Shown here: positions 23,439 to 35,222 of the stretch, piece after piece
Layout of the letters: each line of letters opens with the position of its first letter
Numbering within the stretch: position 1 is the first letter of the stretch
Source of the DNA: Chryseobacterium sp. RU37D
GTDB lineage: Bacteria; Bacteroidota; Bacteroidia; Flavobacteriales; Weeksellaceae
Length of the DNA: 35,319 bases
Reading direction: 5' to 3'
Assembly (NCBI RefSeq): GCF_900156075.1
Contig: NZ_FTMM01000030.1
Coordinates: 1-35,319 of the forward strand
The notes under the pieces: model-generated
Told to the model about the DNA's origin: nothing
Database searches by the model: none
The model's input: only the letters and a program-made list of their open reading frames with translations
Position numbers and translations under genes: made by a program

Positions 23439-25673
23439 ATGAGTATACCTCAAGCGTTTATAGAAACGATTACTCTTGCAGACGGCAGAGAAATTACTAT
23501 TGAAACGGGGAAGCTGGCAAAGCAAGCCGATGGATCCGTAGTCGTAAAATGTGGTGGAACAATGCTTTTAGCAACTGTTGTAGCCAATAAAGAAGCAAAT
23601 CCGGGAGTGGATTTTTTACCATTAACAGTAGATTACAGAGAAAAATTCTACGCAGGAGGGAGAATTCCCGGAAATTTTTTTCGTAGAGAGGCTAAGCCTT
23701 CTGATGATGAAGTTCTTACAATGAGATTGGTGGACAGAGTATTGCGTCCGCTTTTCCCCGAAGATTTCCACGCGGAAGTACAGGTAATGATTTCATTAAT
23801 TTCTTATGATAAAGCAGTAATGCCAGAAGCTTTGGCGGGTTTGGCGGCTTCAGCGGCAATTGCTATTACAGATATTCCTTTCGACGGACCAATGTCTGAG
23901 GCGAGAGTGGTAAGAATCGACGGACAATTATCAATCAACCCAAGCTACGAAAATTTATTAAAATCTGATATCGACATCATGGTAGGTGCTACAAAAGACT
24001 CTATCGTAATGGTGGAAGGGGAGATGAAAGAAATTTCTGAGCAGGAAATGCTGGAAGCAATCAACTTCGCTCACGCTGAAATTAAAAAACAGATCGAGGC
24101 TCAGGAAAGATTAGCTGAAAAAGTAGGCAGAGCTTTCCCTAAGAGAGAATATTCTCACGAAGTACACGACGAAGCCATCAGAGAAAAAGTATGGAAAGAG
24201 TGCTATGATAAAGTATACGAAGTAGCAAAAACTCCATCTAATAAAGAAGAAAGAGGAGAGAAATTCAAAGCTGTTCTTGATGAATTCCTTGCTCAATATG
24301 TGGAAGATATAGAAGAGCTGGAAAGAGTTACACCCTTCGCTAAAATATATTACCATGATGTAGAAAAAGAAGCAATGCGCCAGATGATCCTTGAAGACAA
24401 TATTCGTCTTGACGGTCGTGATCCACAAACGATCCGTCCGATCTGGTCTGAAATTGATTATCTTCCGGGAGCTCACGGTTCTGCTGTCTTTACAAGAGGT
24501 GAAACTCAGTCTTTAACGGCTGTTACACTAGGTTCTGTAAAAGATGCCAACATGATTGACAGCGTAATCACGCAGCACGACGAAAAATTCTTCTTACACT
24601 ATAATTTCCCGCCATTCTCAACAGGTGAAGCAAGACCTTTAAGAGGTACTTCAAGAAGAGAAGTAGGACACGGAAATCTTGCTCAAAGAGCTTTAACAGC
24701 AGTAATCCCGGCAGAAAACCCTTATACCATCAGAATTGTTTCTGATATTTTAGAATCAAACGGGTCGTCTTCAATGGCAACTGTTTGTGCCGGAACATTA
24801 GCATTAATGGATGCAGGTGTACAGATTACAAAACCTGTTTCCGGTATTGCAATGGGCCTTATTACAGATAAAAAATCAGGGAAATGGACTGTTCTTTCTG
24901 ATATCTTAGGAGATGAAGATCATCTTGGAGATATGGATTTTAAAGTAACGGGAACTGCAGATGGTATCACTGCCTGCCAGATGGACATCAAAATCCAGGG
25001 GCTTTCTATGGACATTATGGAAAAAGCCTTAATGCAGGCTAAAGACGGAAGATTACATATCTTAAATAAAATCACGGAAACCATTTCTGAACCAAGAGCA
25101 GACGTAAAACCTCATGCTCCGAAAATGGTGGTAATGGAAATTCCGAAAGACTTCATCGGTGCGGTAATCGGGCCTGGTGGAAAAATCATTCAGCAGCTGC
25201 AGAAAGATACGGATACCGTTATCGCAATTGAAGAAATTGGTGAGATCGGACGTATCGAAATTGCAGGAACTGACAGAGAGAAAATCAATAATGCTGTTGC
25301 GAAGATCAACGAAATTACTTTCGTACCGGTTGTAGGCGAAGTTTACAAAGGTAAGGTAGTGAAAGTGATGGATTTTGGTGCATTCGTAGCAATTGCTAAA
25401 GGTACTGAAGGATTACTTCACATTTCTGAAATAGAATGGGCTCGTTTAGACAAAGTTCCTTATGCAGAAGGTGATGAGATGGAAGTGAAATTCATGGGTT
25501 ATGATGACCGTAAAAAAATGAAGCTTTCAAGAAAAGTTCTTTTACCAAGACCTCCAAGACCAGAACAAAAACCAAGACCGGAAGGGCAGGGAAGACCAGA
25601 AAGACCAAACAGACCTGAAGGACAGCAAAATCAGGCTAAAGCGGAAGGTGATAAACCTGCTGAGCAGGCTTAA
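23439..25673 (+). CDS. pnp: Polyribonucleotide nucleotidyltransferase (PNPase)
   Basis: 744 aa. Two RNase PH domains joined by a helical linker, then KH ([16 protein letters not shown], GxxG loop intact) and S1 ([20 protein letters not shown]). The catalytic core around [17 protein letters not shown] carries the metal-binding aspartates. PNPase degrades RNA phosphorolytically from the 3' end in the cytoplasm. The last 45 or so residues are a disordered Pro/Arg/Glu/Gln tail ([20 protein letters not shown] and after) that exceeds the usual end of the S1 domain; similar tails occur in other Bacteroidota. Its own promoter and terminator make it monocistronic. Confidence 0.97.
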   Translation: MSIPQAFIETITLADGREITIETGKLAKQADGSVVVKCGGTMLLATVVANKEANPGVDFLPLTVDYREKFYAGGRIPGNFFRREAKPSDDEVLTMRLVDRVLRPLFPEDFHAEVQVMISLISYDKAVMPEALAGLAASAAIAITDIPFDGPMSEARVVRIDGQLSINPSYENLLKSDIDIMVGATKDSIVMVEGEMKEISEQEMLEAINFAHAEIKKQIEAQERLAEKVGRAFPKREYSHEVHDEAIREKVWKECYDKVYEVAKTPSNKEERGEKFKAVLDEFLAQYVEDIEELERVTPFAKIYYHDVEKEAMRQMILEDNIRLDGRDPQTIRPIWSEIDYLPGAHGSAVFTRGETQSLTAVTLGSVKDANMIDSVITQHDEKFFLHYNFPPFSTGEARPLRGTSRREVGHGNLAQRALTAVIPAENPYTIRIVSDILESNGSSSMATVCAGTLALMDAGVQITKPVSGIAMGLITDKKSGKWTVLSDILGDEDHLGDMDFKVTGTADGITACQMDIKIQGLSMDIMEKALMQAKDGRLHILNKITETISEPRADVKPHAPKMVVMEIPKDFIGAVIGPGGKIIQQLQKDTDTVIAIEEIGEIGRIEIAGTDREKINNAVAKINEITFVPVVGEVYKGKVVKVMDFGAFVAIAKGTEGLLHISEIEWARLDKVPYAEGDEMEVKFMGYDDRKKMKLSRKVLLPRPPRPEQKPRPEGQGRPERPNRPEGQQNQAKAEGDKPAEQA

Positions 25674-25680
25674 AAATAGA

Positions 25681-25707
25681 AACCACCGAAATTTTCGGTG
25701 GTTTTTT
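25681..25707 (+). terminator. Terminator of pnp
   Basis: AACCACCGAA (25681-25690) pairs with TTCGGTGGTT (25694-25703) across a 3-nt loop, followed by a T run. Confidence 0.9.
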
Positions 25708-25778
25708 ATTGTTAAAAAAAGTTTTAATTATTGTTTGATTAAGTGAATTGAATGTCAATTGTTTAAAAATCAAGTGAC

Positions 25779-26043
25779 TTGTTCGGTAAGCTTATTTTTC
25801 GTATATTTGTAAACGATCTTAAAGACAGGTTCTCTGCTTTCGCAGTGTTGTAATTATTTAGAATATATTTTCTATACTTATTTTCTTCAATTGTTCACTG
25901 AACAATCATTCTAATAAATAAAAACAACCGGAAAACATATTACATCTCTTTTGGAAAGGATGTATTTAGATTAAAAGTTTAGATATAATATTATGTTTAA
26001 GCTTAAAATATTACTCATTAACAATTAAATTTTATAACAATAT
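25779..26043 (+). promoter_or_regulatory. Promoter and long 5' leader of the second cold-shock gene
   Basis: TTG (25779-25781), a 20-base spacer and TATATTTG (25802-25809) form the promoter. The inferred leader is about 230 nt. ACAGG (25825) comes 15 bases after the box, as in the helicase leader, and is followed by TTCTCTGCTTTCGCAG, which can form a small CTGC/GCAG hairpin. ACCGGAAAACA recurs further down. See the helicase leader for the comparison. No coding sequence is seen in this stretch. Confidence 0.55.
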
Positions 26044-26478
26044 ATGGCAGATTCTTTCTCTAAAAAAGAAAATTTCAAGAAAAAACAACAAAAACAAAAA
26101 GAAAAGGCTCAGCGTCGTGAAGAACGTAAAGAGAATAATGACAAGGGGAAAAGCCTTGACGAAATGTTCATGTATGTAGATGCAAACGGGCAGCTTACAT
26201 CTATTCCTCCTGACCATAATGAGAAGGAGGAAATAAACCTTGAAAATATTCAGCTGGGTGCTGCACCGATAGAAGCTGAGGAAACAAGGAAAACTGGGAT
26301 CATTACTTTTTTCAGTGAAAAAGGATACGGTTTCATTACGGAAGACAGATCCAAAGAAAATATTTTCTTTCATAGCAATAACTGTACTGAGCCTGTAAAA
26401 AAAGGAAACAAAGTTTCTTATGAAAAAGAAAAGTCTCCAAAAGGATTTTCTGCAGTAGACATCAAAATTGAAAAATAA
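26044..26478 (+). CDS. Cold-shock-domain protein with basic N-terminal extension
   Basis: 144 aa. The first 35 residues are highly charged and Lys/Gln-rich (ENFKKKQQKQKEKAQRREER), likely a flexible RNA-binding helix. A linker follows, and the C-terminal 65 residues are a cold-shock domain: TGIITFFSEKGYGFITED with RNP1 KGYGFI, and RNP2 NIFFHSNN. This architecture is common in Bacteroidota and absent from the short CspA form at 5236. The leader shared with the helicase gene suggests joint temperature or RNA-based control. A terminator follows. Confidence 0.9.
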   Translation: MADSFSKKENFKKKQQKQKEKAQRREERKENNDKGKSLDEMFMYVDANGQLTSIPPDHNEKEEINLENIQLGAAPIEAEETRKTGIITFFSEKGYGFITEDRSKENIFFHSNNCTEPVKKGNKVSYEKEKSPKGFSAVDIKIEK

Positions 26479-26496
26479 CAACTCACATTCAAAATA

Positions 26497-26525
26497 AAAA
26501 AGACTCTGAAAAAGAGTCTTTTTTC
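26497..26525 (+). terminator. Terminator of the cold-shock-domain gene
   Basis: AGACTCT (26501-26507) pairs with AGAGTCT (26513-26519) across a GAAAA loop; A tract before and T tract after. Confidence 0.85.
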
Positions 26526-26574
26526 GTTTAAAAAAAATCAAAAACAGCAACCCGGCTTTGGATTGCTTAAAACA

Positions 26575-26932
26575 TTAACCATTTCCAACCCTTTGCTTGA
26601 GGTCTTCCGCGCCTCCTGTTTTTCTAGGCTGAGCAGATTTTCCGGAACCAAAATTATAGGTATAAGAGAGGGTAGCTACTCTTGTATCCCTTCTCACTAC
26701 AAAGTTTTCGACATAGCTTGCATAAACATTTCTTGCCTCAGGATTGCTGGTTAAGAAAATATTATTGAATGAAAACTTCAGGGTACTATTGTTTTTAAAT
26801 TTCTTCTGGGTACCGATGTTTAAAGACCACATCGGCTTCAGGAACATATAGGCATATACCTCTCTTGCTTTGTAATTTCCTGTCAGCTCTGCGGTAAAGC
26901 CATTTCCCAATTTGAAAGAATTTATTTGTTAC
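26575..26932 (-). pseudogene. C-terminal remnant of a TonB-dependent-receptor-like barrel
   Basis: The open frame has no ATG; the first possible start is a TTG at 26910, and an in-frame stop lies just upstream. The 111-118 residues contain FTAELTGNYKAREVYAYMFL, LKFSFNNIFLTSN and RVATLSYTYNFGSG, the last strands of an outer-membrane barrel of the OMP_b-brl_3/TonB-dependent receptor class, where a full protein would have 700-900 residues. Almost all of the gene is deleted. What replaced it upstream is only the terminator of the next operon. Confidence 0.75.
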
Positions 26933-26954
26933 AGTTTTTTAGAATTATTTTTTG

Positions 26955-26987
26955 AAAAAAGTAAACCACCGTTTTAATGGTGGTTTT
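26955..26987 (-). terminator. Terminator of the nucleotidyltransferase operon
   Basis: AAACCACC (26963-26970) pairs with GGTGGTTT (26979-26986); on the minus strand the hairpin runs into ACTTTTTT. Confidence 0.7.
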
Positions 26988-27003
26988 AGATAATTAAGTT
27001 ACA

Positions 27004-28095
27004 TTACTGATAAAGATTTTCCCTTATTTCAATCAGGATTTTTGTTGTTTTCTCTGAATCAGGGAAATCAGGAAGAGTAGATGTTGAGTGGTAAAATTCA
27101 ATGGAGCGGATAAGATCTTCCGCTTTTTTCATTACGCTTTCGTAGGACCAGTTGCCGGCTTTGATGTCCAGAAGCTCATCACGGTTTTCTACGCGGATGC
27201 TTAGAGAATTTGTTTTGAAAATCTGCTCACACGACTGCAGGAGACGAATGGTATGCATCATATTTTTGCTGTCGTAGTTTTGCCCGTGATGCTGATTGAC
27301 GTTATATCGGTCTTCATTCCGTTCAGAAACCCATTTCCAGTATTCGCGGTAATCTTTGCAATATGTGGAGTAGGCGTCGAGGTTACAGAACAAATAGGCA
27401 AGGGGTTTTCCCCCTTTCGGGACCGATGAAACGGAAATCTGATTGGCTTCTTCATTTTGAATAACTCCTTTATAATCCATATCTCCGGATTCGTTGTAGA
27501 AAAGTGCAAACATTCCTTTGGTATTGTCGATGCTTACTAAACCACATTTTTCCTGAACAAGACCACCCCGTCCTTTGGACACCCCTCCAGAGGAATGGAA
27601 TTCTAGCAGCCATTTTTTCAATGGAACCGAGCCTTGATTCTGCAGAATATAGCAAAAATCAAGAATGGATTTTCTTTCTTTATTAATAGGATTCAGGATT
27701 TTTTTATTGAGTCCTTTGGCTTTTTTGATCTGTGAAATTGCATAACCCGCAAATGTATCTTTACACAATTTAGAAAGAAAATCTTCTGGCTTCAATAAAT
27801 CCATCAACGGATTTTTATGCTGAATACAAGCTTCCGGACTTGCCAGAATTTCCAATATATTCGGATTGTTTTTCTGTAATAATTTAACCAATCTGCCGAT
27901 TTCGTAGTACGTAATATCATTCGTTTCATTAGAAATCTGCGGGATATAGTGTAAACCAAAAAAGTCTTCTTTCGGTAAATAATACACCCCACGAATATCT
28001 GTATCTGAATTTTCTGTCGCGAGCCCGAAAGAGCGGCTTCCGGAGATGGCTTGGAAGAGGATGAGGTTTTTATGTTTTAAAGTTTCGATTTTCAT
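27004..28095 (-). CDS. COG3541-type nucleotidyltransferase (second of pair)
   Basis: 363 aa. The N-terminal polymerase-beta-like fold has the motif SGSRSFGLATENSDTDIRG, with the GS pair and the D-x-D metal ligands of minimal nucleotidyltransferases. The C-terminal part is helical (MMHTIRLLQSCEQIF) and carries no known additional domain. The group is COG3541, predicted nucleotidyltransferases of unsettled substrate. It begins 11 bases after the stop of the neighbouring family member and lies downstream of rtcB on the same strand. RNA end repair or addition is an inference from that context. Confidence 0.82.
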   Translation of the reverse strand: MKIETLKHKNLILFQAISGSRSFGLATENSDTDIRGVYYLPKEDFFGLHYIPQISNETNDITYYEIGRLVKLLQKNNPNILEILASPEACIQHKNPLMDLLKPEDFLSKLCKDTFAGYAISQIKKAKGLNKKILNPINKERKSILDFCYILQNQGSVPLKKWLLEFHSSGGVSKGRGGLVQEKCGLVSIDNTKGMFALFYNESGDMDYKGVIQNEEANQISVSSVPKGGKPLAYLFCNLDAYSTYCKDYREYWKWVSERNEDRYNVNQHHGQNYDSKNMMHTIRLLQSCEQIFKTNSLSIRVENRDELLDIKAGNWSYESVMKKAEDLIRSIEFYHSTSTLPDFPDSEKTTKILIEIRENLYQ

Positions 28096-28106
28096 ATTGT
28101 ATGTTT

Positions 28107-28919
<813 letters not shown>

Positions 28920-29045
28920 TTAACACGCAAGAATATCATAGATTTTCAGCAAATTTTTCAGTTATAAATTTTATCGCAGATAAAATCCTTGCAACTTATT
29001 TTTTGAAGTTGTTAAAAAAGCTCTGCGCCTTCGATTGACAAACAA

Positions 29046-30485
<1,440 letters not shown>

Positions 30486-30616
30486 TTAAATTTATTTGAT
30501 TATTTTTATTGCGAAGAAGGAAAATAAAGCAAATAAGCGGATTAGCGAATTAGTGAATGCCGATTGTGAGTATAAGCTTAAGGCTAATCAGCTTATTTAC
30601 CTAAAAATATTAAATT

Positions 30617-31117
30617 ATGTTATTCGAACAATTAGAAAAATCGGCTGAGGAAATCCAGTTTAAAAATGTTATTGCGTTTATTGATGAACATTATGACTTT
30701 ACACCGACAAAATTTACCAATGGAAATACAGCAAATGAAGCGAATCAGAATAATGGCTCATGCAAGGTTTTCAGTTTTGCAAAGCTGAATGATTTGTCTA
30801 AACAGGAAGCATTATATCTTTTCGGAGAATTTTACAGAGATGATGTTTTGAAAAATCCGGAAGGAACAGACCATCAGAATATCAGGAATTTTATGGAGTT
30901 CGGCTGGGACGGGATTTCCTTTGAAGGAGAGGCTTTGAAAAGAAAAGTGAACCGTAAACCGTCCCGCGTGAGGGATGCGGAAGGTCCGACTGAAAGGAGG
31001 AGTTCAGGCTCGGGGCGAAGCCCCGAGCCTGAACCGAAACGAAGTGGAGCCTGCAGTAGCCCGGCCCAAAGCAGAAGAGATAAGCCATGGAACGAAGGGC
31101 ACGCCCCAATAAAATAA
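30617..31117 (+). CDS. HopJ type III effector-like protein, extended by a repeat
   Basis: 166 aa. Residues 1 to about 110 match the HopJ family (PF08888): FIDEHYDFTPTKFTNG, SCKVFSFAKLNDLSKQEAL, and TDHQNIRNFMEFGWDGI. The family, named from a Pseudomonas effector, is widespread in bacteria without type III secretion and its function is unknown. HopJ proteins are normally about 110 residues. Here the frame continues through a GC-rich repeat element and adds about 55 residues rich in Arg, Ser, Pro and Glu (SGSGRSPEPEPKRSGACSS), which is probably incidental. WYL regulator gene starts 6 bases later. Confidence 0.8.
   Translation: MLFEQLEKSAEEIQFKNVIAFIDEHYDFTPTKFTNGNTANEANQNNGSCKVFSFAKLNDLSKQEALYLFGEFYRDDVLKNPEGTDHQNIRNFMEFGWDGISFEGEALKRKVNRKPSRVRDAEGPTERRSSGSGRSPEPEPKRSGACSSPAQSRRDKPWNEGHAPIK
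30955..31108 (+). repeat. GC-rich hairpin repeat element
   Basis: A stretch far richer in G and C than its surroundings, centred on a perfect 15-bp stem (31002-31016 with 31020-31034, loop GAA; stem core GGCTCGGGGC). It forms the last third of the HopJ frame. The form suggests a dispersed REP-like element; copies elsewhere cannot be tested here. Confidence 0.6.
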
Positions 31118-31123
31118 AAAACA

Positions 31124-32143
31124 ATGTCATCAAATAAAAATGCCCTTATCCGCTATAAGACACTGGATAAATGCCTGAAAAATAAATACCGGAAATATAC
31201 TCTGGAAGATCTGATAGAAGAATGTTCCGAAGCTTTATTTGAGTTTGAAGGAAAAGAATCTTTTGTGAGCAAACGTACGGTACAGCTCGATCTGCAGAAT
31301 ATGCGAAGTGAAAAATTCGGGTACGAGGCGCCAATTGAAGTATATGAGAGAAAATACTACCGCTACAGCGATCCGGACTACAGCATCCATAATATTTCGG
31401 TGAATGAAAGCGACCTGAAAGCGATGAATAATGCGGTGCAGATTTTAAAACAGTTCAAGGATTTTTCGATGTTCAAGGAAATGAACGGAGTCATTCAGAA
31501 GCTGGAGGATTCTCTCCATGCAACCAGCCAGAAATCCATCATTCATCTCGATAAAAATGAGCAGCTTAAAGGGTTGGAATATATTGATATTCTGTACGAT
31601 GCTATTTTAAATAAAAAAGTTCTCAATATTCTTTACAAGAGCTTTACAGCCAGGGAGACAAATAATTATCATGTACATCCCCAGCTTTTAAAGGAGTTCA
31701 ATAACCGCTGGTTCCTGATATGCCTTCATAAAGGCAAAATGTATAATCTGGCAATGGACAGAATGGAGCAGATAGAAGTAGCCGAAAATGTCGTATATCT
31801 TGACAAAAATCTAGATGGAGATGTTTATTTTAAAGATATTGTGGGCGTAACGGTCTCCGAAACAATGGCTCCTAGAAACGTTGTCTTTTTTATAGATGCT
31901 TCCAACGCACCGTATGTAAAGACAAAACCGTTTCACAAAAGCCAGGAAATTGTAAGTGAAACGCAGGAAGGAACGATCTTTAAAATTTGTGTTCAGATCA
32001 ATTATGAGCTGGAACGGTTGCTGCTGGGTTTCGGGGACTGCCTGGTGGTTCATAAACCTCGGAAGCTTAGACTAAAAATGGAGGAAAAATTTAAAAGCGG
32101 ATTGAAAAATTATCAAAACCTTATAATTCCCGACGAAGATTAA
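31124..32143 (+). CDS. WYL-domain transcriptional regulator
   Basis: 339 aa. The N-terminal part (about 1-75) is a helix-turn-helix-type region (YTLEDLIEECSEALFEFEG, SKRTVQLDLQNM), the linker is helical, and the WYL domain with its C-terminal extension follows (NILYKSFTARETNNYHVHPQL, with FNNRWFLICLHKG, then ELERLLLGFGD). WYL domains bind ligands, often nucleic acids or nucleotides, and control gene expression in phage defence or RNA repair loci. It is placed next to rtcB across a divergent promoter region, so it is a candidate regulator of that cluster. Confidence 0.88.
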   Translation: MSSNKNALIRYKTLDKCLKNKYRKYTLEDLIEECSEALFEFEGKESFVSKRTVQLDLQNMRSEKFGYEAPIEVYERKYYRYSDPDYSIHNISVNESDLKAMNNAVQILKQFKDFSMFKEMNGVIQKLEDSLHATSQKSIIHLDKNEQLKGLEYIDILYDAILNKKVLNILYKSFTARETNNYHVHPQLLKEFNNRWFLICLHKGKMYNLAMDRMEQIEVAENVVYLDKNLDGDVYFKDIVGVTVSETMAPRNVVFFIDASNAPYVKTKPFHKSQEIVSETQEGTIFKICVQINYELERLLLGFGDCLVVHKPRKLRLKMEEKFKSGLKNYQNLIIPDED

Positions 32144-32199
32144 GCTAAAATTTTTTTGTGGCTTGGAAATTGTATTGTGAAATATATAAATTAAAAATT

Positions 32200-32340
32200 A
32201 TGAAATCAAGAATATTAAAAGCAGTAGTAGCTATTGTAGCACCCTTGGTGATTGAGTTTATAGTAAAAAAAATATCAGAAAAACTAGACAAAAAACCGGC
32301 TGAGGACAAAAAGAATATTCCAGTCGCAAATTTGGAGTAG
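32200..32340 (+). CDS. Small hydrophobic hypothetical protein
   Basis: 46 aa from the ATG at 32200. An N-terminal segment KSRILKAVVAIVAPLVIEFI can form one membrane helix; the rest is Lys/Glu-rich (KKISEKLDKKPAEDKKN). A terminator follows directly, which supports an actual gene. No family is recognised. Confidence 0.5.
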   Translation: MKSRILKAVVAIVAPLVIEFIVKKISEKLDKKPAEDKKNIPVANLE

Positions 32341-32360
32341 TTAAATTTAGAATTATAAAA

Positions 32361-32395
32361 AAGTGGCTGTCCGAAATGGTTCAGCCTCTTTTTTT
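32361..32395 (+). terminator. Rho-independent terminator
   Basis: GGCTG (32365-32369) pairs with CAGCC (32382-32386), with outer GAA/TTC-like pairs, and is followed by seven T. Confidence 0.7.
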
Positions 32396-32433
32396 ATTAG
32401 GATGGCGGCTGAGGTTCTCGAAGCCACACATAG

Positions 32434-33618
32434 TTACACAAAATCATAAATCCCGTTTTTCCACCCCAAAACTTTAGAAGAATCTGCCTTGAGCCAGTTT
32501 TTAAGTACTGTGGCATACACTTTTCGGAAGTCTTCAGTATAAATTAAGTCACCTTCATTAAGGTGATCCAAATCAGGAAGTGAGTTTAAAATTCCCTTCT
32601 TTTTCAGACCTCCACTGATAAAAAACATTTGGTTGGCCGTTCCGTGATCGGTTCCGTTGCTGGCGTTTTGTGCGACGCGGCGACCAAATTCTGAAAACGT
32701 CATTAGAAGAATATCATCAAATAAACCATTACTTTTCATATCGATCACGAATGATCTTACCGCTTCATTAATGTCATCAAACAATTTTTTCTGCCTCTCA
32801 TTTTGGTTTACGTGGGTGTCAAAGCTCCCGATGGATAAATAGTAAACACGGGTATTAATATCAGATTTAATCAGTGAAGCAACGGTTTTGAAGTCTTTTC
32901 CTAGTTGTGAACTGGGATATGTTTGGTCTGTCTTTTTAGCCTTGCTTTTTTCAAAAATATAATCTGCATTATTGATGGTCGAGCCCAATGTTTGATATAG
33001 ATAAGAAACCGTTTCATCGTCATGGTGATGGTCATATAAAGATTTGAAATACTTTTCCTGGCTGGTTTGGTATAATCTTTTCGGATCTTTGAAGGCAAAA
33101 GCTTTATTATTTTCACCTTTTAAGGCTAAACTAAGCATGTCATCCACTTCCAATGCCTGAGTTGGATGTTCACATTTATAACATTCTTCATCCAAAAATC
33201 TTCCCAGCCAGCCCGTGTCAAGGTATTCATCGCTTTTACTTGCGGAATGCCAGATATCCATGCTTCGGAAATGGGATTTATCCGGATTTGGGTAACCAAC
33301 GTTGTTTAAAATTGATAATTCACCGTTATCATGCAGCTCTTTAAAAAAAGACAGCGCAGGGTTGATACCGGTTTCATCATTTAATTGCAAAGAATCTTTG
33401 ATCGCAATGCCATTTCTTTCTTTAAAATAAATATCATTTTTTGTTGGGATAATGGTGTTTAAACCATCGTTCCCGCCGGTAAATTGCAAGACAACCAATA
33501 TTTTCTGATTCGGCTCCAGTGCTTCATCGAATGTCATAGCCTTTAAAAAATTCGGCATCAGGAAAGATGCGGTGGCCAGTGAACTTATTTTTAGAAATTC
33601 TCTTCTTTTGATTAGCAT
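32434..33618 (-). CDS. DUF1501 family protein
   Basis: 394 aa. The N-terminus has a twin-arginine-like signal (KRREFLKISSLATASFLMPN). The body follows the DUF1501 pattern: VVLQFTGGNDGLNTIIP, SHFRSMDIWHSAS, MTFSEFGRRVAQNASNGTDHG and NQMFFISGGLKKKG. DUF1501 proteins resemble the alkaline-phosphatase/sulfatase fold and are periplasmic; their substrate is unknown. It is co-oriented with the DUF1800 gene 69 bases upstream, an association seen across Bacteroidota and Planctomycetes, suggesting a joint function. Confidence 0.9.
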   Translation of the reverse strand: MLIKRREFLKISSLATASFLMPNFLKAMTFDEALEPNQKILVVLQFTGGNDGLNTIIPTKNDIYFKERNGIAIKDSLQLNDETGINPALSFFKELHDNGELSILNNVGYPNPDKSHFRSMDIWHSASKSDEYLDTGWLGRFLDEECYKCEHPTQALEVDDMLSLALKGENNKAFAFKDPKRLYQTSQEKYFKSLYDHHHDDETVSYLYQTLGSTINNADYIFEKSKAKKTDQTYPSSQLGKDFKTVASLIKSDINTRVYYLSIGSFDTHVNQNERQKKLFDDINEAVRSFVIDMKSNGLFDDILLMTFSEFGRRVAQNASNGTDHGTANQMFFISGGLKKKGILNSLPDLDHLNEGDLIYTEDFRKVYATVLKNWLKADSSKVLGWKNGIYDFV

Positions 33619-33687
33619 AAAAGTAGGTTTTAGGTTAAAGATTTAGATTGCACTGAAACTGTCAGTTATAATCTGCAGCTTATCATC

Positions 33688-35067
33688 TTACATCAATTGA
33701 TATTCAGGGGTTGACATTAGGTTAATTATGTTCATTTTCACACTATTGTCTGAGAAGCTTTTCACGGAATTCATATCCAGGGATTTGGGATTTTGAATTA
33801 AATAATCCTCAATATTTTTACCTGCAAAGATTTTCTCCACTCTTGCCCAGTCGATGGTGATATTGGGATTTTTAAAGGTTTTATTTAAAGCGGTTTCCCG
33901 GGATTTCATGCCCATATCAATATCGTCATCCGGCCGCGGTGTATATTCTAAAGGTCGCAGTCCGGACCAGATCTGAGGGATCTGAAGCCTCAACATAAGA
34001 GTAGAGCTATCTATCCACGATTTTCCGTTTGGCCAGCCCGCAACATTTGGTGGGTAAAGGAGCATTTGGCCTAATAGTTTTTGATATACAATAAGGTTTT
34101 CCGGATTTTGAATATTCATCGGAAGGGTTCTCATAATCCCCGCCATCAGCTCAACGGGTGCTTTTACCCTGTTCCCGATATTTTTCTTATCATAAAACCA
34201 TGAGCTTGAGAAAATATTAGTCATCAGCTTTTTAATATCGTAATTAGACTGATAAAAACTTTCGCTTAGCTTGTTAACAATATTTTCATCAATATTTTCA
34301 TTCACAAAAAACCTGTAGATTTTAGAAGTAATGAATTTTGCGGTAGGTTTTTGCTCAAGAATAATATTCAAAATATCTGATCCTGTAAAATTTCCTGTTT
34401 TCCCGAGGAAAATTTTTGTACCCTCATCATGTTGCTTCTGTCTTTCCACAAAATTTCCTTCTTTATCGAAGCCCCAGCCTGTAAATGCTCTTGCGGCTTC
34501 TCTGATATCTTTTTCGGTATAATTTCCGCGTCCCATGGTGAAGAGTTCCATGACTTCACGGGCAAAGTTTTCGTTGGGATGATTTTTTTTATTTTGCTGA
34601 TTATTAAGGAAATTCAACATTGCAGGAGCCTGACTTACTTCAAATAATAAATCTTTAAAATTCCCCAAAGCATTTTTCCGTATCACATTCAAAATCTGCC
34701 TATTGAATTTCGGGTTTTGCACTCTTGAAGCAAAGTGGCCATGCCAGAAAAAGGCCATTTTTTCCTTCATTTGTTCCTTGCTGTTGACCATTTTATCAAG
34801 AAAATTAAGGTTCAGTTCCAGGTTTTGCTCACGGTTGATTTTCTGGATCTCCTTTTTTCTTTCGGCGGGAGTTTTATCGTTCATATAATCAATAGCTTCC
34901 ACATCGGGAGTATCATAATTGATATAAGCGAAGGTTTTTTCGCTGAAAAGCTCATTAATTAAAATTTTAATATCTGTATCTGCAAGATTTTCCAGCTGGC
35001 TGATTCCCGCACCGAAACCTGCACGCCAAAGAAGATGCTTATTGTTAATGAGTGATGTAGAAGACAT
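33688..35067 (-). CDS. DUF1800 family protein
   Basis: 459 aa, mainly helical. Characteristic phrases are LLWRAGFGAGISQLENLAD, MAFFWHGHFASRVQNPKF, NFAREVMELFTMGRGNYTEKDIREAARAFTGW and LYPPNVAGWPNGKSWID. No signal peptide is seen. Function unknown. It is upstream of DUF1501 on the minus strand and probably in one operon with it. No good promoter is apparent in the 155 bases between its start and the terminal repeat. Confidence 0.9.
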   Translation of the reverse strand: MSSTSLINNKHLLWRAGFGAGISQLENLADTDIKILINELFSEKTFAYINYDTPDVEAIDYMNDKTPAERKKEIQKINREQNLELNLNFLDKMVNSKEQMKEKMAFFWHGHFASRVQNPKFNRQILNVIRKNALGNFKDLLFEVSQAPAMLNFLNNQQNKKNHPNENFAREVMELFTMGRGNYTEKDIREAARAFTGWGFDKEGNFVERQKQHDEGTKIFLGKTGNFTGSDILNIILEQKPTAKFITSKIYRFFVNENIDENIVNKLSESFYQSNYDIKKLMTNIFSSSWFYDKKNIGNRVKAPVELMAGIMRTLPMNIQNPENLIVYQKLLGQMLLYPPNVAGWPNGKSWIDSSTLMLRLQIPQIWSGLRPLEYTPRPDDDIDMGMKSRETALNKTFKNPNITIDWARVEKIFAGKNIEDYLIQNPKSLDMNSVKSFSDNSVKMNIINLMSTPEYQLM

Positions 35068-35222
35068 TTTATATTTTATTTTTTTGATGTTTTTGACATT
35101 GAAAGGTTAAAATGAATAATGGTTAAGAATTGTTAATATTAAGGTTTCTGTATTTTATATGAAATGTAGATTTTTAAATTTAAAATTAATTTTTACCTTA
35201 ATACTGGTTAGTTTTTTTAATA

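Noticed and set aside
23929..24600. Long minus-strand open frame inside pnp
   Set aside because: It is a shadow of the strongly coding pnp frame; it has no start context or protein-like features.
30617..31117. Genuine type III secreted effector
   Set aside because: No type III secretion genes are present, and HopJ proteins are widespread in bacteria without that system.
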